A stretch of 35,161 nucleotides of DNA from NCBI GenBank assembly GCA_902775485.1, contig CACYMJ010000002.1, positions 112,031-147,191 on the forward strand. Reading direction: 5' to 3'. Positions within the stretch are counted from its first letter, which is position 1. Each line of letters starts with the position of its first letter. Positions 8,673-16,202 of the stretch are shown in pieces. Source of the stretch: an uncultured Lachnospiraceae bacterium (GTDB lineage: Bacteria; Bacillota; Clostridia; Lachnospirales; Lachnospiraceae). A program made the position numbers and the translations under genes. Under the pieces are notes generated by a model that was given only the letters and a program-made list of their open reading frames with translations, did not search any database and was not told the DNA's origin.

Positions 8673-9332
8673 CTAGCTGATAGGGATCTCCGTGGATCCG
8701 ATATCCGTGAACGTCGAATAATTGTCATGAATCGTCAGCGTCAGCGGACTCGTCTGATCCGAAAGTTTGAATGCATAACAGCATTCCACGGACTGGCCTG
8801 CGGAAACCTGCATGTCCTTGTTTGCTATCTCGGGAGGTGTCTCCGTAAGATTAGTATCCTCAGGACAATCAGCTCCGTTCTGTGTTACCTTGGGCGGGAA
8901 TACACCGCTCATAGCCAGAGGATTATCAGTCTTGTTCACGAACGTGAAATACACAAGCGCTGCCGTATTATTATCGGCATCCATAACCAGCTGTACCTTG
9001 GTACATGTAAGCGAGAAGTCCTCGCTTTCAACATTTACCCCGTTATTTGTTGTCGACTCTGCAGCAGTTGCTTCCGATGATGATCCGCTATCGACTATCT
9101 TGGCCTTAAGAACGAAGAAAAGTGCGATAAGGGCAATAAAAACAACTATCTCAACTATCAGGATTATTATGCTGGTCGTATCTGTTTTCTTGCGTCTTGA
9201 CGCAGAAGCGCCACGACCGCCTCTTGAGCCCGCACCACGACCGGCCGGCTCACGTCTCGGTGCCCTGTGGACCGGACGATCACGAAGCTCGTCATCCTGC
9301 ATTTCAAAATCAAGATCTAAGTCTCTTGGCAT
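8673..9332 (-). CDS. Membrane-anchored DUF5067 protein
   Basis: 219 residues. An N-terminal cytoplasmic tail of about 50 residues is rich in Asp, then Arg/Gly/Ala (RGAGSRGGRGASASRRKK). One strong membrane helix follows (about 54-80), then a Ser/Thr-rich linker and an extracellular beta-rich domain matching DUF5067 (YFTFVNKTDNPLAMSG, then the segment around CCYAFKLSDQTSPLTLTI). Two cysteines could pair outside. Clostridial DUF5067 proteins are usually exported lipoproteins or anchored proteins of unknown role. The start is at 9332, with AAGGAG 7 nt upstream. A TTG two codons earlier lacks spacing. It has its own promoter (9378-9406) and terminator. Confidence 0.75.
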   Translation of the reverse strand: MPRDLDLDFEMQDDELRDRPVHRAPRREPAGRGAGSRGGRGASASRRKKTDTTSIIILIVEIVVFIALIALFFVLKAKIVDSGSSSEATAAESTTNNGVNVESEDFSLTCTKVQLVMDADNNTAALVYFTFVNKTDNPLAMSGVFPPKVTQNGADCPEDTNLTETPPEIANKDMQVSAGQSVECCYAFKLSDQTSPLTLTIHDNYSTFTDIGSTEIPIS

Positions 9333-9356
9333 AATCAAACTCCTTTAAAAACTTTT

Positions 9357-9376
9357 GGTAAGTTTACATTCTTACC
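9357..9376. repeat. Short perfect inverted repeat at the DUF5067 transcript start
   Basis: GGTAAG (9357-9362) and CTTACC (9371-9376) are perfect complements separated by 8 nt. They lie just downstream of the -10 of the DUF5067 promoter. This may be an operator or a 5' leader hairpin. Confidence 0.4.
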
Positions 9377-9377
9377 C

Positions 9378-9406
9378 ATTTTATTCTTTTTACCGCAAAA
9401 AATCAA
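9378..9406 (-). promoter_or_regulatory. Sigma-A promoter of the DUF5067 gene
   Basis: On the minus strand TTGATT (9401-9406), a 17-nt spacer and TAAAAT (9378-9383) lie about 45 nt upstream of the ATG at 9332. Confidence 0.65.
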
Positions 9407-9433
9407 GTAAATGACGTATTTATTGGCCTTTTC

Positions 9434-10609
9434 CTATTTGAGATGTCCCGGTGCGATCTTTGTTGCGATCCTGAACACAAAGTTTTCAAACCTTCTCTTT
9501 ACATGGCCGAGCTCATTTCTGATCTGTATCTGCTGAGGACAATGCGACTCGCATTTTCCGCATTTTTTACACAAAGATGCCATGGATCTCTCATTTTTCA
9601 TGCCCGTACACATGAAATACTCTCTCCAGGCATTTGCATAACCGTCGGTGTAGGATGAATTATAGATCTTAAAGCATCCCGGTATGTCGACTCCTGCGGG
9701 GCATGGCATACAATAACCGCATCCCGTACACTTAACCTTGATCTTCTTCTCAATCTCCGCCAGAACCTTCGCATACGTGGACATATCATCTTCAGTAAGC
9801 GACCCTTCGACAGTCTCAGAGGCGATCCTTATGTTCTCCTTAACCATATCCATCGAGTTCATCCCCGAAAGTACGGTCGTAACCTCAGGCTGGTTCCACA
9901 GCCATTTGAGTCCGAATTCAGCCGGAGTCCATCCGGGTGTCATCGTGGATATAAGCTCTCCGGCCTTTTCGGGCAGCTGATTTACCAGCCTTCCTCCGCG
10001 GAGAGGCTCCATGATTATGACAGGGATCCCCTTTGCGGCCGCAGCCTTCAATCCGCGTCCTCCCGCCTGGGAATTCTCATCCATGTAGTTATATTGTATC
10101 TGGGCAAAATCCCAATCATATGCATCCAGTATCTTTACAAACTGTCCCGATGATCCGTGGAACGAAAATCCTGCCCTTCTGATCTTTCCCTGACTCTTTT
10201 TCTCCTCAAGCCATTTATCTATACCGCGCTCAACAAGCGCTTCCCATGTTTTAAGGTCAGGCAGCATATGCATGAGATAATAATCGATCCTGTCGGTACG
10301 AAGGCGTGACAGCTGTTCGTCAAAGCGCTTCTGGGCCTCCTGCGTACTCTTCATCATATAATGGGGCATTTTCGATGCGATCATGATCTTATCCCTTGCC
10401 CCTATCTTCTCAACAACTCTTCCGAATTCCTCTTCGCAGCCATGATAAATATAAGCGGTATCAAAATAATTGACACCGTTTTCAATTGCGTACCTGATCT
10501 CGCGCTCGATCTCTTCGTGATCAAAACCGTTTCCCTTTTTCGGAAAACGCATACATCCGAACCCAAGCGCTGAAAGTGAATCGGGATTGTTGAGTTGTCT
10601 GTACTGCAT
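9434..10609 (-). CDS. Aldo/keto reductase with C-terminal 4Fe-4S ferredoxin domain
   Basis: 391 residues. The N-terminal TIM barrel of the AKR family carries the catalytic set: Asp/Tyr in YFDTAYIYHG, Lys in IASKMP and His in YLMHML. The C-terminal domain has two cysteine clusters, CTGCGYCMPCPAGVDIP and CKKCGKCESHCPQ, typical of the ferredoxin-type AKRs of anaerobes. These reduce carbonyls and may exchange electrons with ferredoxin rather than only NADPH. The start at 10609 has GAGGAG about 7 nt upstream; a TTG one codon earlier is rejected. The gene is divergent from the orphan ORF at 10742. The substrate is unknown. Confidence 0.9.
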   Translation of the reverse strand: MQYRQLNNPDSLSALGFGCMRFPKKGNGFDHEEIEREIRYAIENGVNYFDTAYIYHGCEEEFGRVVEKIGARDKIMIASKMPHYMMKSTQEAQKRFDEQLSRLRTDRIDYYLMHMLPDLKTWEALVERGIDKWLEEKKSQGKIRRAGFSFHGSSGQFVKILDAYDWDFAQIQYNYMDENSQAGGRGLKAAAAKGIPVIIMEPLRGGRLVNQLPEKAGELISTMTPGWTPAEFGLKWLWNQPEVTTVLSGMNSMDMVKENIRIASETVEGSLTEDDMSTYAKVLAEIEKKIKVKCTGCGYCMPCPAGVDIPGCFKIYNSSYTDGYANAWREYFMCTGMKNERSMASLCKKCGKCESHCPQQIQIRNELGHVKRRFENFVFRIATKIAPGHLK

Positions 10610-10630
10610 CAACTTTCTCCTCTTTTATGT

Positions 10631-10657
10631 TAACCCACGGACCAAAAAAGCCGATAT
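10631..10657 (+). promoter_or_regulatory. Sigma-28 (SigD)-type promoter
   Basis: TAAC (10631-10634), a 15-nt spacer and GCCGATAT (10650-10657). The -10 is an exact match to the Bacillus SigD consensus GCCGATAT and the -35 matches TAAA at three of four positions with ideal spacing. It lies about 85 nt upstream of the small ORF at 10742. Confidence 0.6.
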
Positions 10658-10741
10658 AAATAATATAAAAGAATAACTGTTACTGGCGCACAGGGAACGG
10701 ATTCCCCGGCAGCATCCAATGGTCTACACGGAGGTAGTAAA

Positions 10742-11002
10742 ATGACAGGATACGGTAACAATGAATTCAGAAAGGTAACGGAAATAGGCTCTATCAACCG
10801 GACAGGTCCGGATGCGGGCGGATCGGGCGCTATGTACCATCAGAACCGCCGCAAACGGGAAGGTAATGATTTTGCGCAGATCCTCGCCGGTGAACAATCG
10901 ATCCGGGAAAGCGGTGACATCTCGGTCAAATCGACCGGATACGGCCCCAAGGGACTGCCGCAGAAGGTCCTGATACAGATGAAGGATTACACTTTTCAGT
11001 GA
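10742..11002 (+). CDS. Small orphan protein, putative SigD/flagellar regulon member
   Basis: 86 residues preceded by a strong site (GGAGG, about 7 nt before the ATG). I do not recognise a domain. The N-terminal half is polar and Gly/Asn/Arg-rich (GYGNNEFRKVTEIGS and following) and looks disordered. A helix-like segment GNDFAQILAGEQSIRES lies in the middle. The C-terminus (LPQKVLIQMKDYTFQ) is amphipathic. There is no signal peptide, membrane segment or cysteine. A sigma-28-like promoter stands upstream, with a small GGGAA/TTCCC hairpin in the 5' leader. Its stop overlaps the convergent GT2 gene stop by 7 nt. The promoter suggests a flagellar or chemotaxis-linked role, but nothing in the protein proves it. 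Confidence 0.65.
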   Translation: MTGYGNNEFRKVTEIGSINRTGPDAGGSGAMYHQNRRKREGNDFAQILAGEQSIRESGDISVKSTGYGPKGLPQKVLIQMKDYTFQ

Positions 11003-11982
11003 TCTTCAGCTTTCTTTGCGTCCTGATCACCGGTATCCTTTTCCGAATCATATTCAATTCTCTTGACATGAAACTGCACATCCTGCAGTATCCTTCTGTT
11101 GGATGCGATAGTATCCGCCAAAAGCCCCATTACAAGTATTAAAAAACCTATGATTATGAGCGTACAGCCGAGTATAAGCGACTGGACATGTCCCATGCTC
11201 TCACCGCGCGCCATGAAGATCAGGAATCTGACGCCTATCGCAAAACCTACCGTAATGAACGGGATACACAGGATGGAAAATGCCATCAGCGGCTTGTACA
11301 TTATATATGCCCGAACGATCGTGAGCATCGATTTCTTGACATAGCCCCACAAACTGTTAAACAGCCTTGAAGGACGCAGTTCACCGTTAGTTCTGATCGG
11401 AACGCTCGTCATCGGGATACGCTCTCTTCCCGCCTGAACGATCGTCTCAAGAGTGTAGGTATAATCGTTAACAACATTCATCTTCATCGCGGCTTCCCTG
11501 CTGTATGCACGAAATCCGCTCGGTGCGTCGGGGATATCGGTATTTGATGCCTTTCTGACCGTCCAGCTTCCGAGATGCTGGAGCTTCTTCTTGATAAACG
11601 AAAAATGCTCCGTCTCATCGATGGGTCTTGCACCGACAACTATATCCGCCTCGCCGTCGATAATGGGCTTTACTATCTTCTCGATATCATCACCCATATA
11701 CTGATCATCGGCATCGGTGTTAACTATTATATCCGCTCCGCATCGAAGACAGCCGTCAAGTCCGGCGATAAATCCCTTTGCCAGTCCCTGGTTCTGTCTG
11801 AAATTGACGATATGATGCACTCCCCAGGCCCTGGCAACCTCGACGGTATTGTCCGTACTTCCGTCGTTTATTATCAGGTATTCGATCTCATCTATCCCGT
11901 CTATATGTTTGGGCAGATGATTAAGGGCTACTTCGAGGGTTTCGGCCTCATTGTAACACGGTATCTGAATGATTAATTTCAT
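10996..11982 (-). CDS. GT2 glycosyltransferase, DPM1/GtrB-like, with two C-terminal TM helices
   Basis: 328 residues. The GT-A domain starts IIQIPCYNEAETLEVAL and shows the NDGSTDNT loop and the metal-binding DADDQY (DxD-type) motif. Near the C-terminus are two long hydrophobic helices (about 236-257 and 269-290) followed by a charged tail. This is the architecture of polyprenyl-phosphate mannosyl/glucosyl transferases, which move a sugar from a nucleotide donor to undecaprenyl phosphate on the inner face of the membrane. AAGGGAG stands 7 nt upstream of the ATG. It is driven leftward from the mirror promoter at 12011-12046 that also serves the heptose operon. Confidence 0.85.
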   Translation of the reverse strand: MKLIIQIPCYNEAETLEVALNHLPKHIDGIDEIEYLIINDGSTDNTVEVARAWGVHHIVNFRQNQGLAKGFIAGLDGCLRCGADIIVNTDADDQYMGDDIEKIVKPIIDGEADIVVGARPIDETEHFSFIKKKLQHLGSWTVRKASNTDIPDAPSGFRAYSREAAMKMNVVNDYTYTLETIVQAGRERIPMTSVPIRTNGELRPSRLFNSLWGYVKKSMLTIVRAYIMYKPLMAFSILCIPFITVGFAIGVRFLIFMARGESMGHVQSLILGCTLIIIGFLILVMGLLADTIASNRRILQDVQFHVKRIEYDSEKDTGDQDAKKAEDH

Positions 11983-12010
11983 CAGGGTTCTCCCTTACTC
12001 ATTTACGGAT

Positions 12011-12046
12011 AGTATAGTTGATTTGTCGGTCAAGTTCAACTATACT
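12011..12046. promoter_or_regulatory. Perfect palindrome containing two overlapping mirror-image promoters
   Basis: AGTATAGTTGA (12011-12021) and TCAACTATACT (12036-12046) are perfect 11-bp complements separated by 14 nt. Rightward: TTGATT (12018-12023), 17 nt, TATACT (12041-12046). Leftward: TTGAAC (12034-12039), 17 nt, TATACT (12011-12016). The promoters fully overlap, so polymerase can bind in only one direction at a time, and a dimeric regulator could bind the repeat. Confidence 0.75.
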
Positions 12047-12074
12047 TACATAAGTTGGGAGGTTGTACGGCAGC

Positions 12075-13211
12075 ATGAAGATCGTAATGGTTGGTCCTGT
12101 ATATCCGTTCACATCGGGACTGTCATACTATGTGGCACTTTTATACAAACAGCTATCAAAGTCTCACGATGTCACGCTGCTTTCCTACACGATGCAGTAT
12201 CCGCGTCTGATGTACAAAAGGCCTCAACGGGACTATGAAGATGATACCCTTAAGATCGACGAGGCCAGGTACGTTCTTAATTCGGCCAATCCCGTAAGTT
12301 GTGTGAAAACGGCGAAACTGATAAACTCTCTTAAACCTGATCTTGTGATCTTTCAGTGGCTTCATCCGTACTTTGCGCCGTGCTATACGATAATCACCAA
12401 AAAGCTTAAGAACACAAAGATACTGTTCATGTGTCATAACGTCTTCCCGCATGAGAGATTTCCCATGGACAGGGCACTTACGAAAATGACATTGAAAAAC
12501 GGAGACTACTTTACCGTACACGCAAACAGCGATGCCGATGATCTCAAATCGATACTTCCCGATGCCAGCATTAAGGTTACCGTCCATCCGGCATACAACT
12601 TTTTCAAGATAAAGAATATGACAAGATCAGAAGCCAGAGCGACGCTTAAGTTAAATGACAACGAAAACGTGCTCCTCTTCTTCGGACTTGTCAGACCGTA
12701 CAAGGGACTTAAGCACCTGCTGGGTGCACTTGGCATCATCAAAAAGGAGGATCCCGAAAACCGCCGCCGTCTGCACCTTCTTGTTGCCGGCGATTTCGGA
12801 GGGAGCCGCCCGGAATACGATGAGATGATAAAATCTTACGGCATCACGGATATGATAACCGTAGATGACGAACATCTGCCCATAAATGAGGTGGAAAAAT
12901 ATTTTGCGGCCTGCAACATGGTCGTTCTTCCCTACGAGGATGCTACTCAGAGCGGGGTCATACAGGTTGCCTACAGTTTTGACAGACCGGTTCTTGCCAC
13001 AAGAGTCGGCGGACTTCCCGATGTTGTCATAGACGGTGAGACCGGATATCTGACCGAGCCGCAAAGGCCGGATCTTATAGCCGATGCCGTAAAGGATTTC
13101 TTTGACAACGACCGGGCAGCTTCCTATGCGGCCGGCATAGAACGGGAGCGTTACAAATACTCCTGGGAAAAGATGGAGAGCATTATTATGGAGTTTGGAG
13201 CAGATAAATGA
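12075..13211 (+). CDS. GT4-family glycosyltransferase
   Basis: 378 residues from ATG 12075. The N-terminus KIVMVGPVYPFTSGLSYYVA is the Gly-rich acceptor-side loop of GT-B enzymes. The C-terminal half holds LLFFGLVRPYKGLKHLL and then VLPYEDATQSGVIQVAYSFD, the EX7E-type donor-binding region, followed by a Gly-Gly-Leu-Pro-Asp-Val motif. GT4 enzymes transfer NDP-sugars with retention at the cytoplasmic face. GGGAGG lies 12 nt upstream of this ATG; the in-frame TTG at 12063 directly abuts it and is rejected. It opens the rightward operon and overlaps hddA by 4 nt, so it may use the GDP-heptose made downstream (inference). Confidence 0.9.
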   Translation: MKIVMVGPVYPFTSGLSYYVALLYKQLSKSHDVTLLSYTMQYPRLMYKRPQRDYEDDTLKIDEARYVLNSANPVSCVKTAKLINSLKPDLVIFQWLHPYFAPCYTIITKKLKNTKILFMCHNVFPHERFPMDRALTKMTLKNGDYFTVHANSDADDLKSILPDASIKVTVHPAYNFFKIKNMTRSEARATLKLNDNENVLLFFGLVRPYKGLKHLLGALGIIKKEDPENRRRLHLLVAGDFGGSRPEYDEMIKSYGITDMITVDDEHLPINEVEKYFAACNMVVLPYEDATQSGVIQVAYSFDRPVLATRVGGLPDVVIDGETGYLTEPQRPDLIADAVKDFFDNDRAASYAAGIERERYKYSWEKMESIIMEFGADK

Positions 13212-14233
13212 TAATCACTCAGACACCCTTCCGTATGTCGTTTTTCGGCGGCGGAACAGACATGGAAAGTTTTTTCAGAACGCACGGGGGTGCGGTTTTG
13301 TCCACAACCATCGACAAATACTGCTACGTAAACGTACGTCATCTGCCGCGTTTTTTTGATTATTCGACGGAACTGGCATACTCAAGGATCGAGCGTGTCA
13401 CAAATGTTGACGATATACTTCACCCTGCGATCCGAAATGCCATGAAGATGATGGATATGCATGAGATAAGACTTGATTACGAAGCCGATCTTCCGGCACG
13501 TTCCGGTCTTGGCACATCAAGTTCGTTCGCGGTCGGAATGATCAATGCGTTCTATGCTCTGAAGGGCAAATATGCCGACAAGAAGCGTCTGGCGGATGAT
13601 GCCATACGTCTCGAGAGAGACCTGTGCAATGAGTCCGGCGGATGGCAGGACCAGATCGCCGCGGCTTACGGCGGACTTAACAAGATCGTTTTTGACTCAC
13701 AGGGATACGAGGTCCTTCCGGTCATCATTTCACCCGAACGGAAGGAAACTCTTAATGATAACCTGATGATGTTCTTTACCGGATTTACAAGACTCTCTTC
13801 CGCAATACAGACGGCAAATGCGCAGTCCGTCAAAGATGAGGACCTCAGGATCGAACGTCTCATCAAAATGCGCGATCTTGTGGACGAAGCGGAGCAGATC
13901 CTCGTAAACAAAAACGCGGATCTGGCAGATTTCGGCCGTCTCCTTGACAGGACATGGAATCTTAAGCGTGAAACGGGAGAGCTCGTTTCAACCGACAAGA
14001 TCGACATGCTGTATGAAAAGGGACGATCAGCCGGTGCGATCGGCGGAAAACTGCTTGGTGCCGGCGGAGGCGGCTTCCTGTTGTTCTATGTTGAAAAGGA
14101 CCGGCAGGACGCCGTAAAGAAAGCAATGTCCGATCTGTTGTACATTCCTTTCAGATTCGAGACCGGCGGCTCAAGAGTCATTCATTTTACACCCGAAACA
14201 TACGAGCCCGACGAAACAAGGCAGGATGACTGA
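13208..14233 (+). CDS. hddA: D-glycero-alpha-D-manno-heptose-7-phosphate kinase (GHMP family)
   Basis: 341 residues. The enzyme phosphorylates C1 of D-glycero-D-manno-heptose 7-phosphate using ATP. GHMP motifs are in order: N-terminal TPFRMSFFGGGTD (6-18), the ATP loop PARSGLGTSSSFAVG (96-110), and the C-terminal GGKLLGAGGGGF (279-290). The FFGGGTD start and overall length match HddA rather than galactokinase or homoserine kinase. The ATGA overlap with the GT4 stop shows translational coupling. Together with the next two genes it completes the GDP-heptose branch. A fucokinase-like specificity is the main alternative, but gmhA and gmhB argue for heptose. Confidence 0.9.
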   Translation: MIITQTPFRMSFFGGGTDMESFFRTHGGAVLSTTIDKYCYVNVRHLPRFFDYSTELAYSRIERVTNVDDILHPAIRNAMKMMDMHEIRLDYEADLPARSGLGTSSSFAVGMINAFYALKGKYADKKRLADDAIRLERDLCNESGGWQDQIAAAYGGLNKIVFDSQGYEVLPVIISPERKETLNDNLMMFFTGFTRLSSAIQTANAQSVKDEDLRIERLIKMRDLVDEAEQILVNKNADLADFGRLLDRTWNLKRETGELVSTDKIDMLYEKGRSAGAIGGKLLGAGGGGFLLFYVEKDRQDAVKKAMSDLLYIPFRFETGGSRVIHFTPETYEPDETRQDD

Positions 14234-14236
14234 TCA

Positions 14237-15517
14237 ATGAAGACCGTTATAATGGCCGGAGGGGCCGGAACAAGAATATCCTCCGTATTCCCGGATATCC
14301 CGAAACCCCTTATACCTATAGACAACGTCCCCGTTCTCGAACGCGAGATAAGGGAGCTGGCCTTACAGGGATTTGACGATATAATACTCACGCTCTCCCA
14401 CAAGGCCGAAGCGATAGTCGCGCATTTTGGCGACGGCTCGCACCTTGGCGTTAAGATAGAATATTTCATCGAGGAAACTCCTCTCGGAAATGCAGGCGCT
14501 CTTTATGAGCTGAAGGATAAGCTGACAGACGATTTTCTGTTGTTAAATGCCGACACGATGTTCTCGGTCGATTTTAACAGGTTTGTTGAATATCACCGCA
14601 AAAAAGGGGCGGCGGCCACACTCTTTACCCATCCTAACGACCACCCGTATGACAGCGGCCTTATAGTCGCGGATGAGCTCGGAGCGGTCACAAAATGGTT
14701 CGCAAAGGAAGATGAGCGTCCGCTTTACTATAAGAACCGCGTCAACGCGGGGCTGCACGTACTGTCTTCCGAAATACTGAAGGTCAGACCCGGCACACCA
14801 AAGGTCGATCTGGACAGGCAGCTGTTAAAACCGCTTGCCGGCACCGGACGGATGTTTTGCTATGACAGTCCGGAGTATGTAAAGGACATGGGAACACCCG
14901 AAAGATTCGAAAGTGTATGCTCGGATCTTGCGAGTGGAAAGGTTTGTCACCGGAATCTTAAGAACAGACAAAAGGCCGTTTTTCTTGACAGGGACGGTAC
15001 GATAAACAGGTACGTGGGTTTCCTGCGCTCATGCGATGAGTTTGAACTTGAACCCTGCGCTGCCGAAGCGATCAGAATGATCAACTCTTCGGAATATCTT
15101 GCCGTAGTAGTCACAAACCAGCCGGTCATCGCCCGCGGAGAAGTCACGGTCAGCGAACTGGATATGATCCACAACAAAATGGAGACCCTTCTCGGAAATG
15201 AGGGGGCGTATGTCGACCGGATATATTACTGCCCTCATCATCCCGACAGCGGATTTGAAGGCGAGATCGCATCGCTCAAGATCGATTGCAGCTGCCGCAA
15301 GCCCAAGCCCGGACTGCTCCTTAGAGCGGCTTCGGACCTTAACATAGATCTTGAAGCCTCGTGGATGATCGGCGACGGCATGAACGATATCGGCGCGGGA
15401 ATTAACGCCGGTACGAAAACCGCATTTATCAAAAGAGAAGATTCCGAAATGAAATATAAGCCCGATATCACCGGCAGCGATCTTGCCGATGTCGTAAGGC
15501 AGATATTAAGGAGATAA
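14237..15517 (+). CDS. Fused heptose-1-phosphate guanylyltransferase (HddC-like) and heptose-bisphosphate phosphatase (GmhB-like)
   Basis: 426 residues with two enzymes in one chain. Residues 1-235 are a nucleotidyltransferase: AGGAGTR loop (7-13), PKPLIPI (22-28), NADT (104-107). Residues 245-426 are a HAD-III phosphatase with nucleophile Asp251 and acid Asp253 in FLDRDGTIN, the GmhB zinc site (Cys332, His334, Cys351, Cys353) and MIGDGMND (377-384). The phosphatase would remove the C7 phosphate from heptose 1,7-bisphosphate and the transferase would add GMP to give GDP-D-glycero-alpha-D-manno-heptose. The nucleotide specificity (GTP) is inferred from the pathway. It begins 3 nt after hddA; the ribosome binding site is modest (AGGA about 10 nt upstream). 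Confidence 0.88.
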   Translation: MKTVIMAGGAGTRISSVFPDIPKPLIPIDNVPVLEREIRELALQGFDDIILTLSHKAEAIVAHFGDGSHLGVKIEYFIEETPLGNAGALYELKDKLTDDFLLLNADTMFSVDFNRFVEYHRKKGAAATLFTHPNDHPYDSGLIVADELGAVTKWFAKEDERPLYYKNRVNAGLHVLSSEILKVRPGTPKVDLDRQLLKPLAGTGRMFCYDSPEYVKDMGTPERFESVCSDLASGKVCHRNLKNRQKAVFLDRDGTINRYVGFLRSCDEFELEPCAAEAIRMINSSEYLAVVVTNQPVIARGEVTVSELDMIHNKMETLLGNEGAYVDRIYYCPHHPDSGFEGEIASLKIDCSCRKPKPGLLLRAASDLNIDLEASWMIGDGMNDIGAGINAGTKTAFIKREDSEMKYKPDITGSDLADVVRQILRR

Positions 15518-15521
15518 CATA

Positions 15522-16181
15522 TTGAACACAAACAGCATTAATGTTTTACGACATATCGATGAACTTACAAACAGGTACCCTTCTCTTGCCGGATGCAGGA
15601 ATGACATCGAAAAAGCCTTTTATATATTAAAGGATGCCTACGAAAACGATCACAAGCTGCTTGTTGCGGGAAACGGCGGTTCCGCTGCGGATGCGGAGCA
15701 TATCGCGGGCGAGATGATGAAAAAATTCCGGCTTACCAGGCACGTTCCCGAAGAGTTTGCCGAAAAGCTTACCTGTATCGATCCCGAAAGAGGACAAAAC
15801 CTTGCCGATAACCTCGAACAGAGCCTTACGACCATACCGCTCGTTACCTGCGAGGCGATCACCACCGCTTATATGAACGACGTTGATGCGATAGGAGTAT
15901 TTGCCCAGCAGTTATACGGTTTCGGAAGACACTCCGATGTATTTCTCGGGATCTCCACCTCAGGAAACAGTGAAAACATCATAAGTGCTGCCATTGTCGC
16001 CAAAGCGCTCGATATGAAAGTGATCGTTCTGACCGGAAAAAACGGCGGAATGCTTGCAGACTATGCCGATGTGGCTATCCGTGTCCCCGAAAGCGAAACC
16101 TACCTTGTCCAGGAACTGCATCTTCCCGTATATCACTGCCTGTGCATGATGCTCGAAGAACAGTTCTTCGGTAAAGCATAA
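15522..16181 (+). CDS. gmhA: Sedoheptulose-7-phosphate isomerase
   Basis: 219 residues, SIS-domain fold. It converts sedoheptulose 7-phosphate to D-glycero-D-manno-heptose 7-phosphate, the first step of the pathway. Motifs: LLVAGNGGSAADAEHIAGE, then GISTSGNSENI (phosphate loop) and the ending ELHLPVYHCLCMMLEEQFF. It is longer than the roughly 190-residue E. coli enzyme because of an insertion between the GEMMKKF and LTTIPLVT segments. The start is TTG at 15522, with AAGGAG 8 nt upstream, a rare but well-placed start that may lower expression. It follows the HddC-GmhB fusion by 4 nt. Confidence 0.93.
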   Translation: MNTNSINVLRHIDELTNRYPSLAGCRNDIEKAFYILKDAYENDHKLLVAGNGGSAADAEHIAGEMMKKFRLTRHVPEEFAEKLTCIDPERGQNLADNLEQSLTTIPLVTCEAITTAYMNDVDAIGVFAQQLYGFGRHSDVFLGISTSGNSENIISAAIVAKALDMKVIVLTGKNGGMLADYADVAIRVPESETYLVQELHLPVYHCLCMMLEEQFFGKA

Positions 16182-16202
16182 ATATCTTTGCGAGGAAATG
16201 AC

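Noticed and set aside
13208-16181. Lipopolysaccharide inner-core heptose genes
   Set aside because: hddA plus a guanylyltransferase-like domain indicate the GDP-alpha-heptose branch rather than ADP-heptose/LPS, and the rest of the window is Gram-positive in character.
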